Assembly: GCA_031273365.1 (NCBI GenBank)
Contig: JAISSA010000084.1
Coordinates: 1-15,844 of the forward strand
From: Synergistaceae bacterium
GTDB lineage: Bacteria > Synergistota > Synergistia > Synergistales > Aminobacteriaceae
Length of the DNA: 15,844 nucleotides
Direction: 5' to 3'
Position 1 is the stretch's first letter; each line of letters starts with the position of its first letter. Shown here one piece after another: positions 6,441 through 12,907 of this stretch. The notes below the pieces were generated by a model. It was not told the DNA's origin. It was given only the letters and a program-made list of their open reading frames with translations, and did no database searches. The translations under genes were made by a program, and so were the position numbers.

Positions 6441-8687
6441 ATGGCGGGCTTCGACGCCTTCGGGAAACTCCATCCGCTGGTGCAGCGAAAGCTTTACGAC
6501 ATGCGCTGGACCGAGCTGCGCCCCATCCAGGTGGAGGCGACGAAGGCATTTTTCGCGCACGGCAGGCACCTGATCCTGGCGGCTGAGACGGCGTCGGGAA
6601 AGACGGAGGCGGCGTTTCTGCCGATTTTGTCGCAAATGCTGACGGAATCGGAAAAAGGCCTTCGGGCGATTTACGTTTCTCCCCTCAGGGCGCTGATCAA
6701 CGACCAGTTTCAGCGTCTGGAGGACCTGTGCGGGCGCATGGAGATTCCCGTCTTCAAATGGCACGGGGACGTCGCCTCGCCGCTCAAAAAAAAATTTCTG
6801 GCCGACCCCCGGGGACTGCTTCTGATCACGCCGGAATCGATCGAATCCATTTTCATCAACCACTCGGAGCACGTGGCCCGTCTCTTCAAAAACGTCTCCT
6901 GGCTGGTGCTCGATGAGATGCACGCGTTCATCGGCACGGAGCGGGGCATGCACCTGCGGAGCCTTCTGGCGCGCGTCGATCAGGCCCGCATCGATCAGGC
7001 CCGACGGCCCATGCGGCGACTGGGGCTTTCCGCGACGCTCGGGGATTTCGAGGCCTCGAAGAAATGGCTGAATTCCCGAAATTTTGGCGATGGCGACGGC
7101 GACGGCGACGTCGAGCTCGTGGCCGAGAGCGGCAGCGTCAAAGAGATTCTGTACAGGATAAAGGGCTACACGGTCGGGGCCGAGGGCCAATCTCCCTGGG
7201 TCGGGGACATGATTCGCCTGTTTCCCGCAACCTCGCTGATTTTCGTCAACTCCAGGACGATGCTGGAGCATCTGGCCTATACCGTTCAGCGCTACGTGGA
7301 AAAGAAGAGGCTCCCCGACCGGTATCGCGTCCATCACGGGTCGCTGTCGAGGATCGAGCGGGAGGACACGGAGGACGCGCTCAAAACGCAGGACGGGATC
7401 GTCACGTTCTGCTCGTCGACCATGGAGCTCGGCATCGACGTCGGCAGCGTCGCCCGCGTGGGACAGTTCGGAGCGCCCTGGTCCGTGAGCGCGCTGCGGC
7501 AGCGTCTGGGGCGCAGCGGGCGCAAAGACGGAGAAAGTTCCGCCATGGCGCTGTTCATCGTGGACGGGGATTTCACGACCGCGACCGCGACCGCGACCGC
7601 GACCGCGGCGGACGCGTCCGTCGTCCGGAAAATCCGCCCCGAGCTTTTGCAGGCGATCGCCATGTCGGAGCTGATGTTCGATCGGTGGAACGAGCCCCCC
7701 GACGTCGGGCGTCCCCATTATTCCACGCTGGTTCAGCAGTGCCTCAGCGTCGTCGCGGAACGGGGGGGCATCTCCGCGGCGGGGCTTTACGACACGCTGG
7801 TCCTGCGCGGAGCGTTCGACGTCCCGCGCGCGGCGTTCGCCGAGGTTCTGAGGTCCCTCGGGGCGCACGACCTCCTCGAACAGACGGGGGAGGGGGATCT
7901 CGTCATGGGCGTCGAGGGAGAGCGGATCGTCCGCAATAAGGACTTTTACACGGCGTTCACGACGCCGAAGCAGATTACGGTCGTCCACCGGGGGCGCGCG
8001 GTGGGGAGCATTTTTCTGGCGCTGGACATGATTCCGGAGGGGTTTATTCTGCTGGCGGGGAAGCGCTGGAAAATTCGCGTCATCGACCTCGAAAAAAACA
8101 CGATCGACGTGGAGTCCGCCGAGGGAGGCAAGGCTCCGCCCTTCGGCGGCGACGAGGGCCCGGAAATTCATTCCCGGGTCCGCCGCGGGATGCGGGATGT
8201 TCTCCTCGGAGGCGACGTCCCCGGATACCTCGACGCCGGAGCCGCCAGGATGCTGGCCGGGGCGCGGGAGATCGCGGCCGCGGCCCGGATGGGGGACTCT
8301 CCCTTCGTGGAGGAAAAGCGAAACCTGCTGTGGTTCCCGTGGGAGAGCTCCGCGGTGCACCGCACCCTGTACGCGATGGGCCTGATCGCCGGCATGGAGG
8401 TGGAGGACCGGAACGTCGCCCTCGAGTTCAAACGCACGACGCCTGCGGAGCTGAGGGCGGCGTACTCGCCCTTCCTGAAGACCCCGCCCGGCCTGGAGCA
8501 GATCGTCAGGAAATTCGAGGTCGGAAAAGAATCCGGGTCCGAATCCGGATCCGGTTTTGCCCGGGAAAAATACGACCGCTTCGTCCCGACGAAATTTTTG
8601 CTCGCGTCGTTCGCGAGGCGGCGTCTCGACCTGAAGGGCGCGATGGAGGCCACGGCCGCCGCCTTCGGAAGCGGATGGCATGTGTAA
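6441..8687 (+). CDS. brxHI: Lhr-like superfamily 2 DNA helicase, BrxHI type
   Basis: A 748-residue ATP-dependent helicase. All SF2 motifs are visible: TASGKTEA (I, 50-57), VSPLRALINDQF (Ia), LLITPES (Ib), VLDEMH (II, DEMH 158-161), GLSATLGD (III), LIFVNSRTM (IV), STMELGIDVGSV (V) and QRLGRSGR (VI, 354-361). HHGSLSRIERE and the C-terminal GFILLAGKRWKIRVID barrel segment point to the Lhr branch. In type 2 BREX and TerB-linked clusters this helicase pairs with a BrxD ATPase, as here. I chose ATG 6441; a GTG at 6435 overlapping the brxD stop is an alternative, and neither has a strong ribosome site, which suggests coupling. Low-complexity stretches from tandem repeats are inserted at about residues 179-188, 216-223, 379-389 and 697-704; motif II is DEMH rather than DEAH or DEVH. 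Substrate unknown. Confidence 0.9.
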   Translation: MAGFDAFGKLHPLVQRKLYDMRWTELRPIQVEATKAFFAHGRHLILAAETASGKTEAAFLPILSQMLTESEKGLRAIYVSPLRALINDQFQRLEDLCGRMEIPVFKWHGDVASPLKKKFLADPRGLLLITPESIESIFINHSEHVARLFKNVSWLVLDEMHAFIGTERGMHLRSLLARVDQARIDQARRPMRRLGLSATLGDFEASKKWLNSRNFGDGDGDGDVELVAESGSVKEILYRIKGYTVGAEGQSPWVGDMIRLFPATSLIFVNSRTMLEHLAYTVQRYVEKKRLPDRYRVHHGSLSRIEREDTEDALKTQDGIVTFCSSTMELGIDVGSVARVGQFGAPWSVSALRQRLGRSGRKDGESSAMALFIVDGDFTTATATATATAADASVVRKIRPELLQAIAMSELMFDRWNEPPDVGRPHYSTLVQQCLSVVAERGGISAAGLYDTLVLRGAFDVPRAAFAEVLRSLGAHDLLEQTGEGDLVMGVEGERIVRNKDFYTAFTTPKQITVVHRGRAVGSIFLALDMIPEGFILLAGKRWKIRVIDLEKNTIDVESAEGGKAPPFGGDEGPEIHSRVRRGMRDVLLGGDVPGYLDAGAARMLAGAREIAAAARMGDSPFVEEKRNLLWFPWESSAVHRTLYAMGLIAGMEVEDRNVALEFKRTTPAELRAAYSPFLKTPPGLEQIVRKFEVGKESGSESGSGFAREKYDRFVPTKFLLASFARRRLDLKGAMEATAAAFGSGWHV
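6976..7005 (+). repeat. 15-bp tandem duplication inside the helicase gene
   Basis: TCGATCAGGCCCG plus two bases is present twice head to tail (6976-6990 and 6991-7005). It gives a duplicated five-residue unit, VDQAR then IDQAR, between motifs II and III of the helicase. The insertion is in frame. Confidence 0.8.
7086..7109 (+). repeat. Four GGCGAY hexamers inside the helicase gene
   Basis: GGCGAT followed by three GGCGAC units encodes a (Gly-Asp)4 stretch at residues 216-223, in a loop between motif III and motif IV. It is in frame and could vary in copy number without disrupting translation. Confidence 0.85.
7577..7606 (+). repeat. Five GACCGC hexamers inside the helicase gene
   Basis: Five perfect GACCGC units in a row encode an alternating Thr-Ala run (about residues 379-389), just after the second RecA domain and its motif VI. 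This is the cleanest microsatellite in a coding region of the window. The hexamer keeps the frame whatever the copy number. Confidence 0.9.
8529..8552 (+). repeat. Tandem 12-bp duplication near the helicase 3-prime end
   Basis: GAATCCGGGTCC is followed directly by GAATCCGGATCC. The two units encode ESGS twice (residues 697-704), a Gly/Ser-rich linker close to the C-terminus of the helicase. Confidence 0.8.
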
Positions 8688-8700
8688 ACGTCCAGGATCA

Positions 8701-8736
8701 GGGGGCAGGGGGACGCTCGGCTCCCCTGAAACCCCC
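8701..8736. terminator. Hairpin between convergent genes, probable bidirectional terminator
   Basis: GGGGGCAGGGG pairs with CCCCTG-AAA-CCCCC around a loop of about 11 nt (8712-8722). It sits in the 53-bp gap between the helicase stop and the galM stop, which converge, so it is well placed to end transcription from both sides. No long T-run follows on either strand. The arms match those of the hairpin at 11290-11362. Confidence 0.6.
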
Positions 8737-8740
8737 GACG

Positions 8741-9838
8741 CTACTCGCGGCTGAACCGGTACTCCGTCGTCGAGCTGAACCATTCGCCGGGGCGCAGGAT
8801 CACTCCGGGGAAGTTCGGGTGGTTGATCGAGTCGGGGAAGTGCTGGGTTTCGAGACAGAGCGCCCCGCGGAAGGGCATCGGGCGTCCGCCCTTCCCGACG
8901 TCCCCGCCCGTCAGAAAGTTGCCGGTGTAGAGCTGAATGCCCGGCTCCGTCGTCCAGACCTCCATGACGCGTCCCGACCGGGGTTCCGAGAGGCGGGCGG
9001 CCCTGGCCGGCGTCAGGGGCGAGGCGGGCCTGTCGATCACGAAGTTGTGGTCGTATCCCCTGCCGAAGCGCAGCTGTTCGTCGTCGTCTTCGATGCGCGC
9101 GCCGATCGCGTGCGGCGTCGTGAAGTCGAAGGGCGTGCCCGCGACGGGCGCGATCTCTCCCGTGGGGATCAGCGTCGCGTCGATGGGGGTATAGCGCGAG
9201 GCGTCGAGCTGCAAACGGTGTTCGAGGATGTCCGTGACGTCGGGGGCCCCGGACAAATTGAAATAGGCGTGATTGGAGAAGTTGACGATCGTGGGGGCGT
9301 CCGTGACGGCGTCGTAGTCGATCCTCAGCGCGTTGTCGTCGGTCAGGGCGCAGAGGACCTTCAGCATACAGCCGCCGGGGTAGCCGTCCTCGCCGTCCCG
9401 AAAGTACAGGGTGAACCGAACGCTTTGCCCGTCAGGACGGACCGCGTCGAAGACGGCGCGCTGCGCTCCGCCCGGGCCTCCGTGCAGGTGGTTGGGGCCG
9501 TCGTTGAGCGGCAGACGGAACTCCTTTCCGTCGAGGCGGAAGCGCCCTTCCGCGATGCGGTTGGCGTAACGTCCGATGGCGGCGCCCATCTCCGTGCGTC
9601 CGGCCCGCGTTTTTTCGAGCGTCTCGTACCCGAGCACCACGTCGCCCATGCGCCCCTCTCTGTCCGGGACGAAAAGCGAAAGCAGTCTCGCGCCGTAATT
9701 GCAGAAGCAGGCCTCCAGCCCGTTCGAGTTTTTCAGGCGGTACAGATCGACGCGTTTGCCGTCGACGTTCCCCGTAAAATTATCGCTTTTCAGATTATAG
9801 TCCAGATTATAGCCCAAATCATAGCCATCCGGCGTCAT
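8741..9838 (-). CDS. galM: Aldose 1-epimerase (mutarotase)
   Basis: Interconverts the alpha and beta anomers of aldoses such as galactose and glucose. The 365-residue product has the usual family length and motifs: GRYANRI (89-95), NHLHGG (116-121, with H119), the catalytic-acid region NFSNHAYFNLSG (H190), GYDHNFVID (D263) and the catalytic base E330 in CLETQHFPDS. The first ~16 residues (YDLGYNLDYNL) come from three tandem 12-bp units and look like an added tail rather than part of the fold. No signal peptide is visible, so it is probably cytoplasmic. A GGGGGGAGA stretch lies about 11 nt before the ATG. It is downstream of the secreted coiled-coil gene, separated by a hairpin and a tandem direct repeat, so it is probably transcribed from its own promoter. 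Confidence 0.95.
   Translation of the reverse strand: MTPDGYDLGYNLDYNLKSDNFTGNVDGKRVDLYRLKNSNGLEACFCNYGARLLSLFVPDREGRMGDVVLGYETLEKTRAGRTEMGAAIGRYANRIAEGRFRLDGKEFRLPLNDGPNHLHGGPGGAQRAVFDAVRPDGQSVRFTLYFRDGEDGYPGGCMLKVLCALTDDNALRIDYDAVTDAPTIVNFSNHAYFNLSGAPDVTDILEHRLQLDASRYTPIDATLIPTGEIAPVAGTPFDFTTPHAIGARIEDDDEQLRFGRGYDHNFVIDRPASPLTPARAARLSEPRSGRVMEVWTTEPGIQLYTGNFLTGGDVGKGGRPMPFRGALCLETQHFPDSINHPNFPGVILRPGEWFSSTTEYRFSRE
9791..9826 (-). repeat. Three 12-bp tandem units at the galM 5-prime end
   Basis: On the plus strand the units are CAGATTATAGTC, CAGATTATAGCC and CAAATCATAGCC. On the coding strand they encode GYDL, GYNL and DYNL at residues 5-16. The third unit has diverged, so the expansion is not brand new. 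They keep the reading frame. Confidence 0.85.
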
Positions 9839-9858
9839 AATAAACAGATCTCCCCCCT

Positions 9859-9891
9859 GAATTTAATGAAAACACGAATTTATGAAAACAC
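9859..9891 (-). promoter_or_regulatory. galM: Tandem 17/16-bp direct repeat upstream of galM, possible promoter or operator
   Basis: GAATTTAATGAAAACAC (9859-9875) is followed at once by GAATTTATGAAAACAC (9876-9891); they differ by one A. On the minus strand this places TTTTCA and TAAATT 17 bp apart, four of six matches to each sigma-70 box, about 22-50 bp before the galM ATG. It could be a promoter, a two-site operator, or a simple duplication. Confidence 0.4.
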
Positions 9892-9896
9892 ATGCC

Positions 9897-9938
9897 GCAA
9901 AAAGAAAAATTAAAGGAGTCAGGGGACTGAGTCCCCTG
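9897..9938 (-). terminator. Palindromic hairpin plus T-rich tail, terminator of the coiled-coil gene
   Basis: The palindrome CAGGGGACT-G-AGTCCCCTG (9920-9938) has the same 9-bp arms as 3876-3894. Read on the minus strand, it follows the stop of the coiled-coil gene by 24 nt, and a T-rich run (TTTAATTTTTCTTTTT) comes a few bases later, as in an intrinsic terminator. It is also one copy of the dispersed G-rich hairpin family. Confidence 0.6.
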
Positions 9939-9962
9939 CGGAGTGTCAGCTTTAAATAACGG

Positions 9963-11129
9963 CTAAGGTCTTGTCAGCCTCCTGTTGATCTCCTCGAACT
10001 CCTTTCGGATCGCGTCGTTTCTGAAGGGCTGGATTTCGGGCATGGAGAGCGTCTGTATGGAGTCGAACAGGTCGAGTCCGGATCGGATCAGGCTGCGCAG
10101 GTCGCCCGAGCTCCGCACGGTTCGCCAGGTGCTCTCGGCCACGTCGCGGTTGCGCCGCAGGTCCGTCAGGGAGGCGTCGACGCTTCTGCGCTGGCTTTCC
10201 AGAAGCTCTCCGTAAAGCGCCGCCACGCGGACCGTCAGCGCGTTGGACTCCGCGTTCGCCTCGAAGGATCTTTTCTGGGCGGGCGTGTACGCGGGCTGCT
10301 TTGCCCGGGAGAGGGCGTCGTCCCGCAGGTTTTCGGCCTCGGTCCGAATCGCGGCCAGGCGGGGTTTGAAGTCCTGGTCGATCTTCTCGATCAGGCCCTC
10401 CTGACTGTAGATCAGCAGGTCGTTCAGCACGAGGTACATGCCCGTGTAGCGCCGGTTGATCTCCAGGTTGTCGCGGTCCTCCCGGGCCAGCTCCGCAAGC
10501 TTTTCCACGACGTATTTGACGTTGGCGAAGATCACCGCGTTCCGGAAAAGGTCGTCGCCCGTCACGGAGGTCAGCAGGATATCGACCTGCGCGTCGTCCA
10601 GGTTCAGCCCCAGCGCGCGCAGCTCGCCCGCGATGCGCGCGTTCATATCCTGCAGCGTCTTTTCCTGAGTTTCAATCTCCCACCTCAGTTCCGCCATGCG
10701 TTTGTCGAGGTCCTGACGCGTCATGATCCAGGGCATTTTGTCGATCCAGGATCTCTCCGACGCGTCGGGGGCGGAAATGCGTTTGTTGCGCAGTTCGTCC
10801 ATCTCCAGCCGAAGGACGGGAATGCGTCCGCGCAGGACCAGCGCCTGCTTGCGCAGCTCGTTGGCGGGTCCCTGCAACAGCAGAGAAAGCGCCTGATCCA
10901 GAAGCGCGTTGATTTTTTTCGCGTTCGAGCTTTTATCCGCGCCGATCCACGCCGAATCCGGCAGGGTCTCCCGTTTTTCCTCGAGCCGCAGGACTCCCGT
11001 CAGCGCGTCGGAAAGCTTTCCCCAGGACGACACAAGGGCGTCCGGCAGGACGTCCGGGGACGCCGCACAGGAAATGGAAACCACCGCAAGGACCACAACC
11101 GCCGCCACCATATATTTAGTCATTCTCAC
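9963..11129 (-). CDS. Secreted or lipid-anchored coiled-coil protein, function unknown
   Basis: I do not recognise this 388-residue protein. It has a short basic start (MRMTKY), then a hydrophobic segment MVAAVVVLAVVSISCAAS. That could be a lipoprotein signal with the Cys at about residue 21, although the lipobox is weak (SIS-C), or a type I signal cleaved after CAA. The rest is almost wholly charged and helical with heptad-like Leu/Glu/Arg/Lys spacing, for example at about 126-170 and 225-345, and no enzyme motif. It is therefore likely a periplasmic or envelope structural or scaffold protein. The start is GTG at 11129: GGAGG lies 7 nt upstream, while the ATG at 11123 would be too far. It is transcribed divergently from the kinase operon across a 458-bp spacer, so shared regulation is possible but unproven. 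Confidence 0.82.
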   Translation of the reverse strand: MRMTKYMVAAVVVLAVVSISCAASPDVLPDALVSSWGKLSDALTGVLRLEEKRETLPDSAWIGADKSSNAKKINALLDQALSLLLQGPANELRKQALVLRGRIPVLRLEMDELRNKRISAPDASERSWIDKMPWIMTRQDLDKRMAELRWEIETQEKTLQDMNARIAGELRALGLNLDDAQVDILLTSVTGDDLFRNAVIFANVKYVVEKLAELAREDRDNLEINRRYTGMYLVLNDLLIYSQEGLIEKIDQDFKPRLAAIRTEAENLRDDALSRAKQPAYTPAQKRSFEANAESNALTVRVAALYGELLESQRRSVDASLTDLRRNRDVAESTWRTVRSSGDLRSLIRSGLDLFDSIQTLSMPEIQPFRNDAIRKEFEEINRRLTRP

Positions 11130-11289
11130 GCAAATTCCTCCCGCGAAGGCAGTGTTCGAAAAACTCCGCCGCCTTCAATTCAATATTTTCAATTCCATAT
11201 ACGATAATACAAAATACAACAATTCAGCGATACCCTTGAAACACATCCTCCCGACTTTTACCCGCAGCAACTTATACATTCAAGCCCAT

Positions 11290-11362
11290 GGGGGCAGGGG
11301 AACGTGGTCCCCGCGCCTATTCGCTCACTACGTTCGTCTCACTGGCCCCCCCTGGACCCCCC
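11290..11362. repeat. Large G-rich hairpin, copy of the dispersed CAGGGG family
   Basis: GGGGGCAGGGG at 11290-11300 pairs with CCCCTG-GA-CCCCCC at 11349-11362, the same arms as at 8701-8736 but with a longer loop. A smaller internal stem, GGGGA with TCCCC (11297-11312), is also possible. It lies upstream of two divergent genes, where a terminator is not expected, so it is better read as a dispersed palindromic element. Confidence 0.6.
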
Positions 11363-11381
11363 GGAAGTATTGCACAGGCTT

Positions 11382-11410
11382 TTGCCTGGGTGGGCGTGAA
11401 CGCTTACAAT
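11382..11410 (+). promoter_or_regulatory. Candidate sigma-70 promoter of the kinase-vWA-phosphatase operon
   Basis: TTGCCT (11382-11387) and TACAAT (11405-11410) are separated by exactly 17 bp. They match consensus at four of six and five of six positions. It is the best promoter on the plus strand of the spacer and would give a leader of about 170 nt before the first kinase gene. The -35 box overlaps the stem-loop CAGGC-TTTT-GCCTG. Confidence 0.5.
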
Positions 11411-11549
11411 AATATCATTTGATCCCTCGAACGAGAACAATGCCTGGCTTTTCCCGCGGCCCTGTCGTAAAATAAATGCATTGTAAAGTGATAAAAACTC
11501 AGAAAAGTTCGCGCAGAAGGATAAGCGTAACCGTTCAAATTCAGGGGGC

Positions 11550-11559
11550 GGACATGTCC
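11550..11559. promoter_or_regulatory. 10-bp palindrome upstream of the first kinase gene
   Basis: GGACATGTCC is a perfect palindrome within GGGGGCGGACATGTCCCC, about 28 bp ahead of the kinase start and in the transcribed leader. It could be an operator or an RNA stem near the ribosome site. No known regulator site was recognised. Confidence 0.3.
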
Positions 11560-11587
11560 CCAAATGTTTACCTGGAGGGGAGGCCTT

Positions 11588-12907
11588 GTGCACATTATGA
11601 AAGAATTTTTGAAGGGACAAAGGATCAAAACGGTTTCCGGCCGCGAAACCGTGGTGCACGAAAAGCTTGGGGAGTTTCCCCGGGGAATGGTGTACGAGGT
11701 CCTCCGCGCTGAACCGGGGAACGGGCATTACGTCCTGAAATGGTATTTTCACGGGCCCGGGCCCAGGCCCGGGGGCTCGGGCAGGGCTGTTTCATACAAA
11801 AATTTCAGGGAAAGAGTCAGGAGGAAAATCAGGAAAGGCGCGCCTTCCGGGGATTTTTTATGGCCTGTCGACATCGCGAAGCCGAGGGGCGGCCGTTACG
11901 GATATATGACGCATCTCATTCCCCCGAATTACAAAAACTTCTCCGCGTTTTTGCGGGGAGATGTTCTTTTTGACAGCGTTCACGCCATCACGGAGGCGGC
12001 GCTTGGCGTCGTGAACGCGTTCGAGGCGCTGCACAGAAAACGTTTCTGTTTCTGCGACCTGGACGAAAGCGACCTTTTCATCGATCCTCAGAGCGGACGC
12101 ACGCTTTTGACGGGTGAGAACGTCGGTCCATGCGACAAAAAGCCCAAAACGGCGTGCACGATCGGCTACATGGCCCCCGGGGTGGTATCCGGACGGGAAT
12201 TGCCCGGTGTATATACGGACAGGTTTTCAATGGCAGTCCTGCTCTTTCGCCTTTTGTTCGGCGATCATCCGCTCGAGGGAAAGAGAGCCACGCTTCCCTG
12301 CCTCACCGGCAAACTGAAAAGGGACCTTTATGGCACGGGGCCGGTCTTCGTTTACGATCCGGAAGACGATTCCAACAGACCTGCAAGAGGCGTGCACGTG
12401 AACCTGATCAAAAGGTGGCCGTTGTATCCGGAGTTCGTGAAAAACGCTTTTATCCGGGCCTTCAGCGGGGAGGCCATGACCGGACGCGGCGCTAAAGCGA
12501 GGGCAGACGAAAAGGAGTGGGGGGAAATTTTCACGAAATTGCGGGATGTCGCCGTCTGGTGTTCATGCGGACGCGAAACCTTCATCGACCTGGAGAGCCC
12601 GGCGTCGAAATGCATCAACTGCGGCGCGAATATAGCGAAGCCGCCGGAGTTGCGCTTCAAAAAACGCCGCATCGCCCTGTTCCCGTCGACGAAGCTTTAC
12701 CATGATCGACAAACGGCCGGGGAAGTCGTCAGGCACAATCTCTACCCCGACAGATGGGCGATCAGAAACGATTCCGGCCTGTCCTGGACCGTGATCGATC
12801 CGGCCGGATCGAATAAAACCATTGGAAGAGGGCAGGCAGTCCCGATTATCGACGGGCTGAAGATTTCATTCGGTGGTCTTTGCGACGCCGAAATCAGAAC
12901 GGAGTAG
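11588..12907 (+). CDS. Ser/Thr kinase-like protein with zinc ribbon, probable pseudokinase
   Basis: First of two tandem paralogues, 440 codons including the stop from GTG 11588. That GTG has GGAGGGGAGG at 11574-11583; ATG 11564 has no ribosome site and ATG 11597 is a possible start. The kinase domain spans about 10-320. The beta-3 Lys K51 (YVLKWY) and catalytic-loop Asp D157 (CDLDESD) remain. The Gly-rich loop is GEFPRG, the catalytic-loop Asn is Asp (D162), the DFG-position Asp is gone (TGEN, 175-178) and APE is APG (196-198). The next gene keeps all of these, so this copy is probably a pseudokinase with a scaffold or regulatory job. A zinc ribbon (C325-S-C327, C342-x2-C345) is followed by a beta-rich C-terminal region that may be FHA-like (WAIRNDSGLSWTV). 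A GP-rich hexamer insert lies at 56-66. It leads the operon; its stop touches the next start. Confidence 0.87.
   Translation: MHIMKEFLKGQRIKTVSGRETVVHEKLGEFPRGMVYEVLRAEPGNGHYVLKWYFHGPGPRPGGSGRAVSYKNFRERVRRKIRKGAPSGDFLWPVDIAKPRGGRYGYMTHLIPPNYKNFSAFLRGDVLFDSVHAITEAALGVVNAFEALHRKRFCFCDLDESDLFIDPQSGRTLLTGENVGPCDKKPKTACTIGYMAPGVVSGRELPGVYTDRFSMAVLLFRLLFGDHPLEGKRATLPCLTGKLKRDLYGTGPVFVYDPEDDSNRPARGVHVNLIKRWPLYPEFVKNAFIRAFSGEAMTGRGAKARADEKEWGEIFTKLRDVAVWCSCGRETFIDLESPASKCINCGANIAKPPELRFKKRRIALFPSTKLYHDRQTAGEVVRHNLYPDRWAIRNDSGLSWTVIDPAGSNKTIGRGQAVPIIDGLKISFGGLCDAEIRTE
11753..11782 (+). repeat. Degenerate G/C hexamer repeat in the first kinase gene
   Basis: GGGCCC, GGGCCC, AGGCCC, GGGGGC and TCGGGC follow one another in frame and encode GPGPRPGGSG (56-65), right after the beta-3 strand. 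The paralogous kinase lacks this insert at the same place, which suggests local expansion after the duplication. Confidence 0.65.

Larger units (their letters stand above)
11130..11587. other. 458-bp divergent intergenic region
   Basis: The spacer between the coiled-coil gene and the kinase operon has no convincing gene. Its first part (about 11160-11280) is AT-rich, unlike the rest of the window, and includes repeated TTCAAT elements near 11176-11199. It then holds a large G/C-armed hairpin (11290-11362), a small stem-loop (11375-11388), a good plus-strand promoter (11382-11410) and a 10-bp palindrome (11550-11559) just ahead of the kinase gene. Short open frames here (11476-11712 plus; 11404-11628 minus) lack ribosome sites and run into the kinase gene. 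Confidence 0.7.

Noticed and set aside
3976..6549. 857-codon minus-strand open frame across gmd and brxD, and a similar one at 6249-8783
   Set aside because: Both span several well-supported plus-strand genes and have low-information composition, so they are shadows.
5113..8687. A complete BREX system
   Set aside because: Only BrxD-like and BrxHI-like genes are present; PglX, PglZ, BrxC, BrxA/BrxB and PglW are absent from the window.
8330..9913. 527-codon plus-strand frame across the helicase end and galM
   Set aside because: It is antisense to galM, whose catalytic motifs are all present, and it crosses the convergent terminator.
11476..11712. 78-codon open frame in the leader of the kinase operon
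   Set aside because: No ribosome site, no recognisable domain, and it overlaps the kinase gene in another frame.
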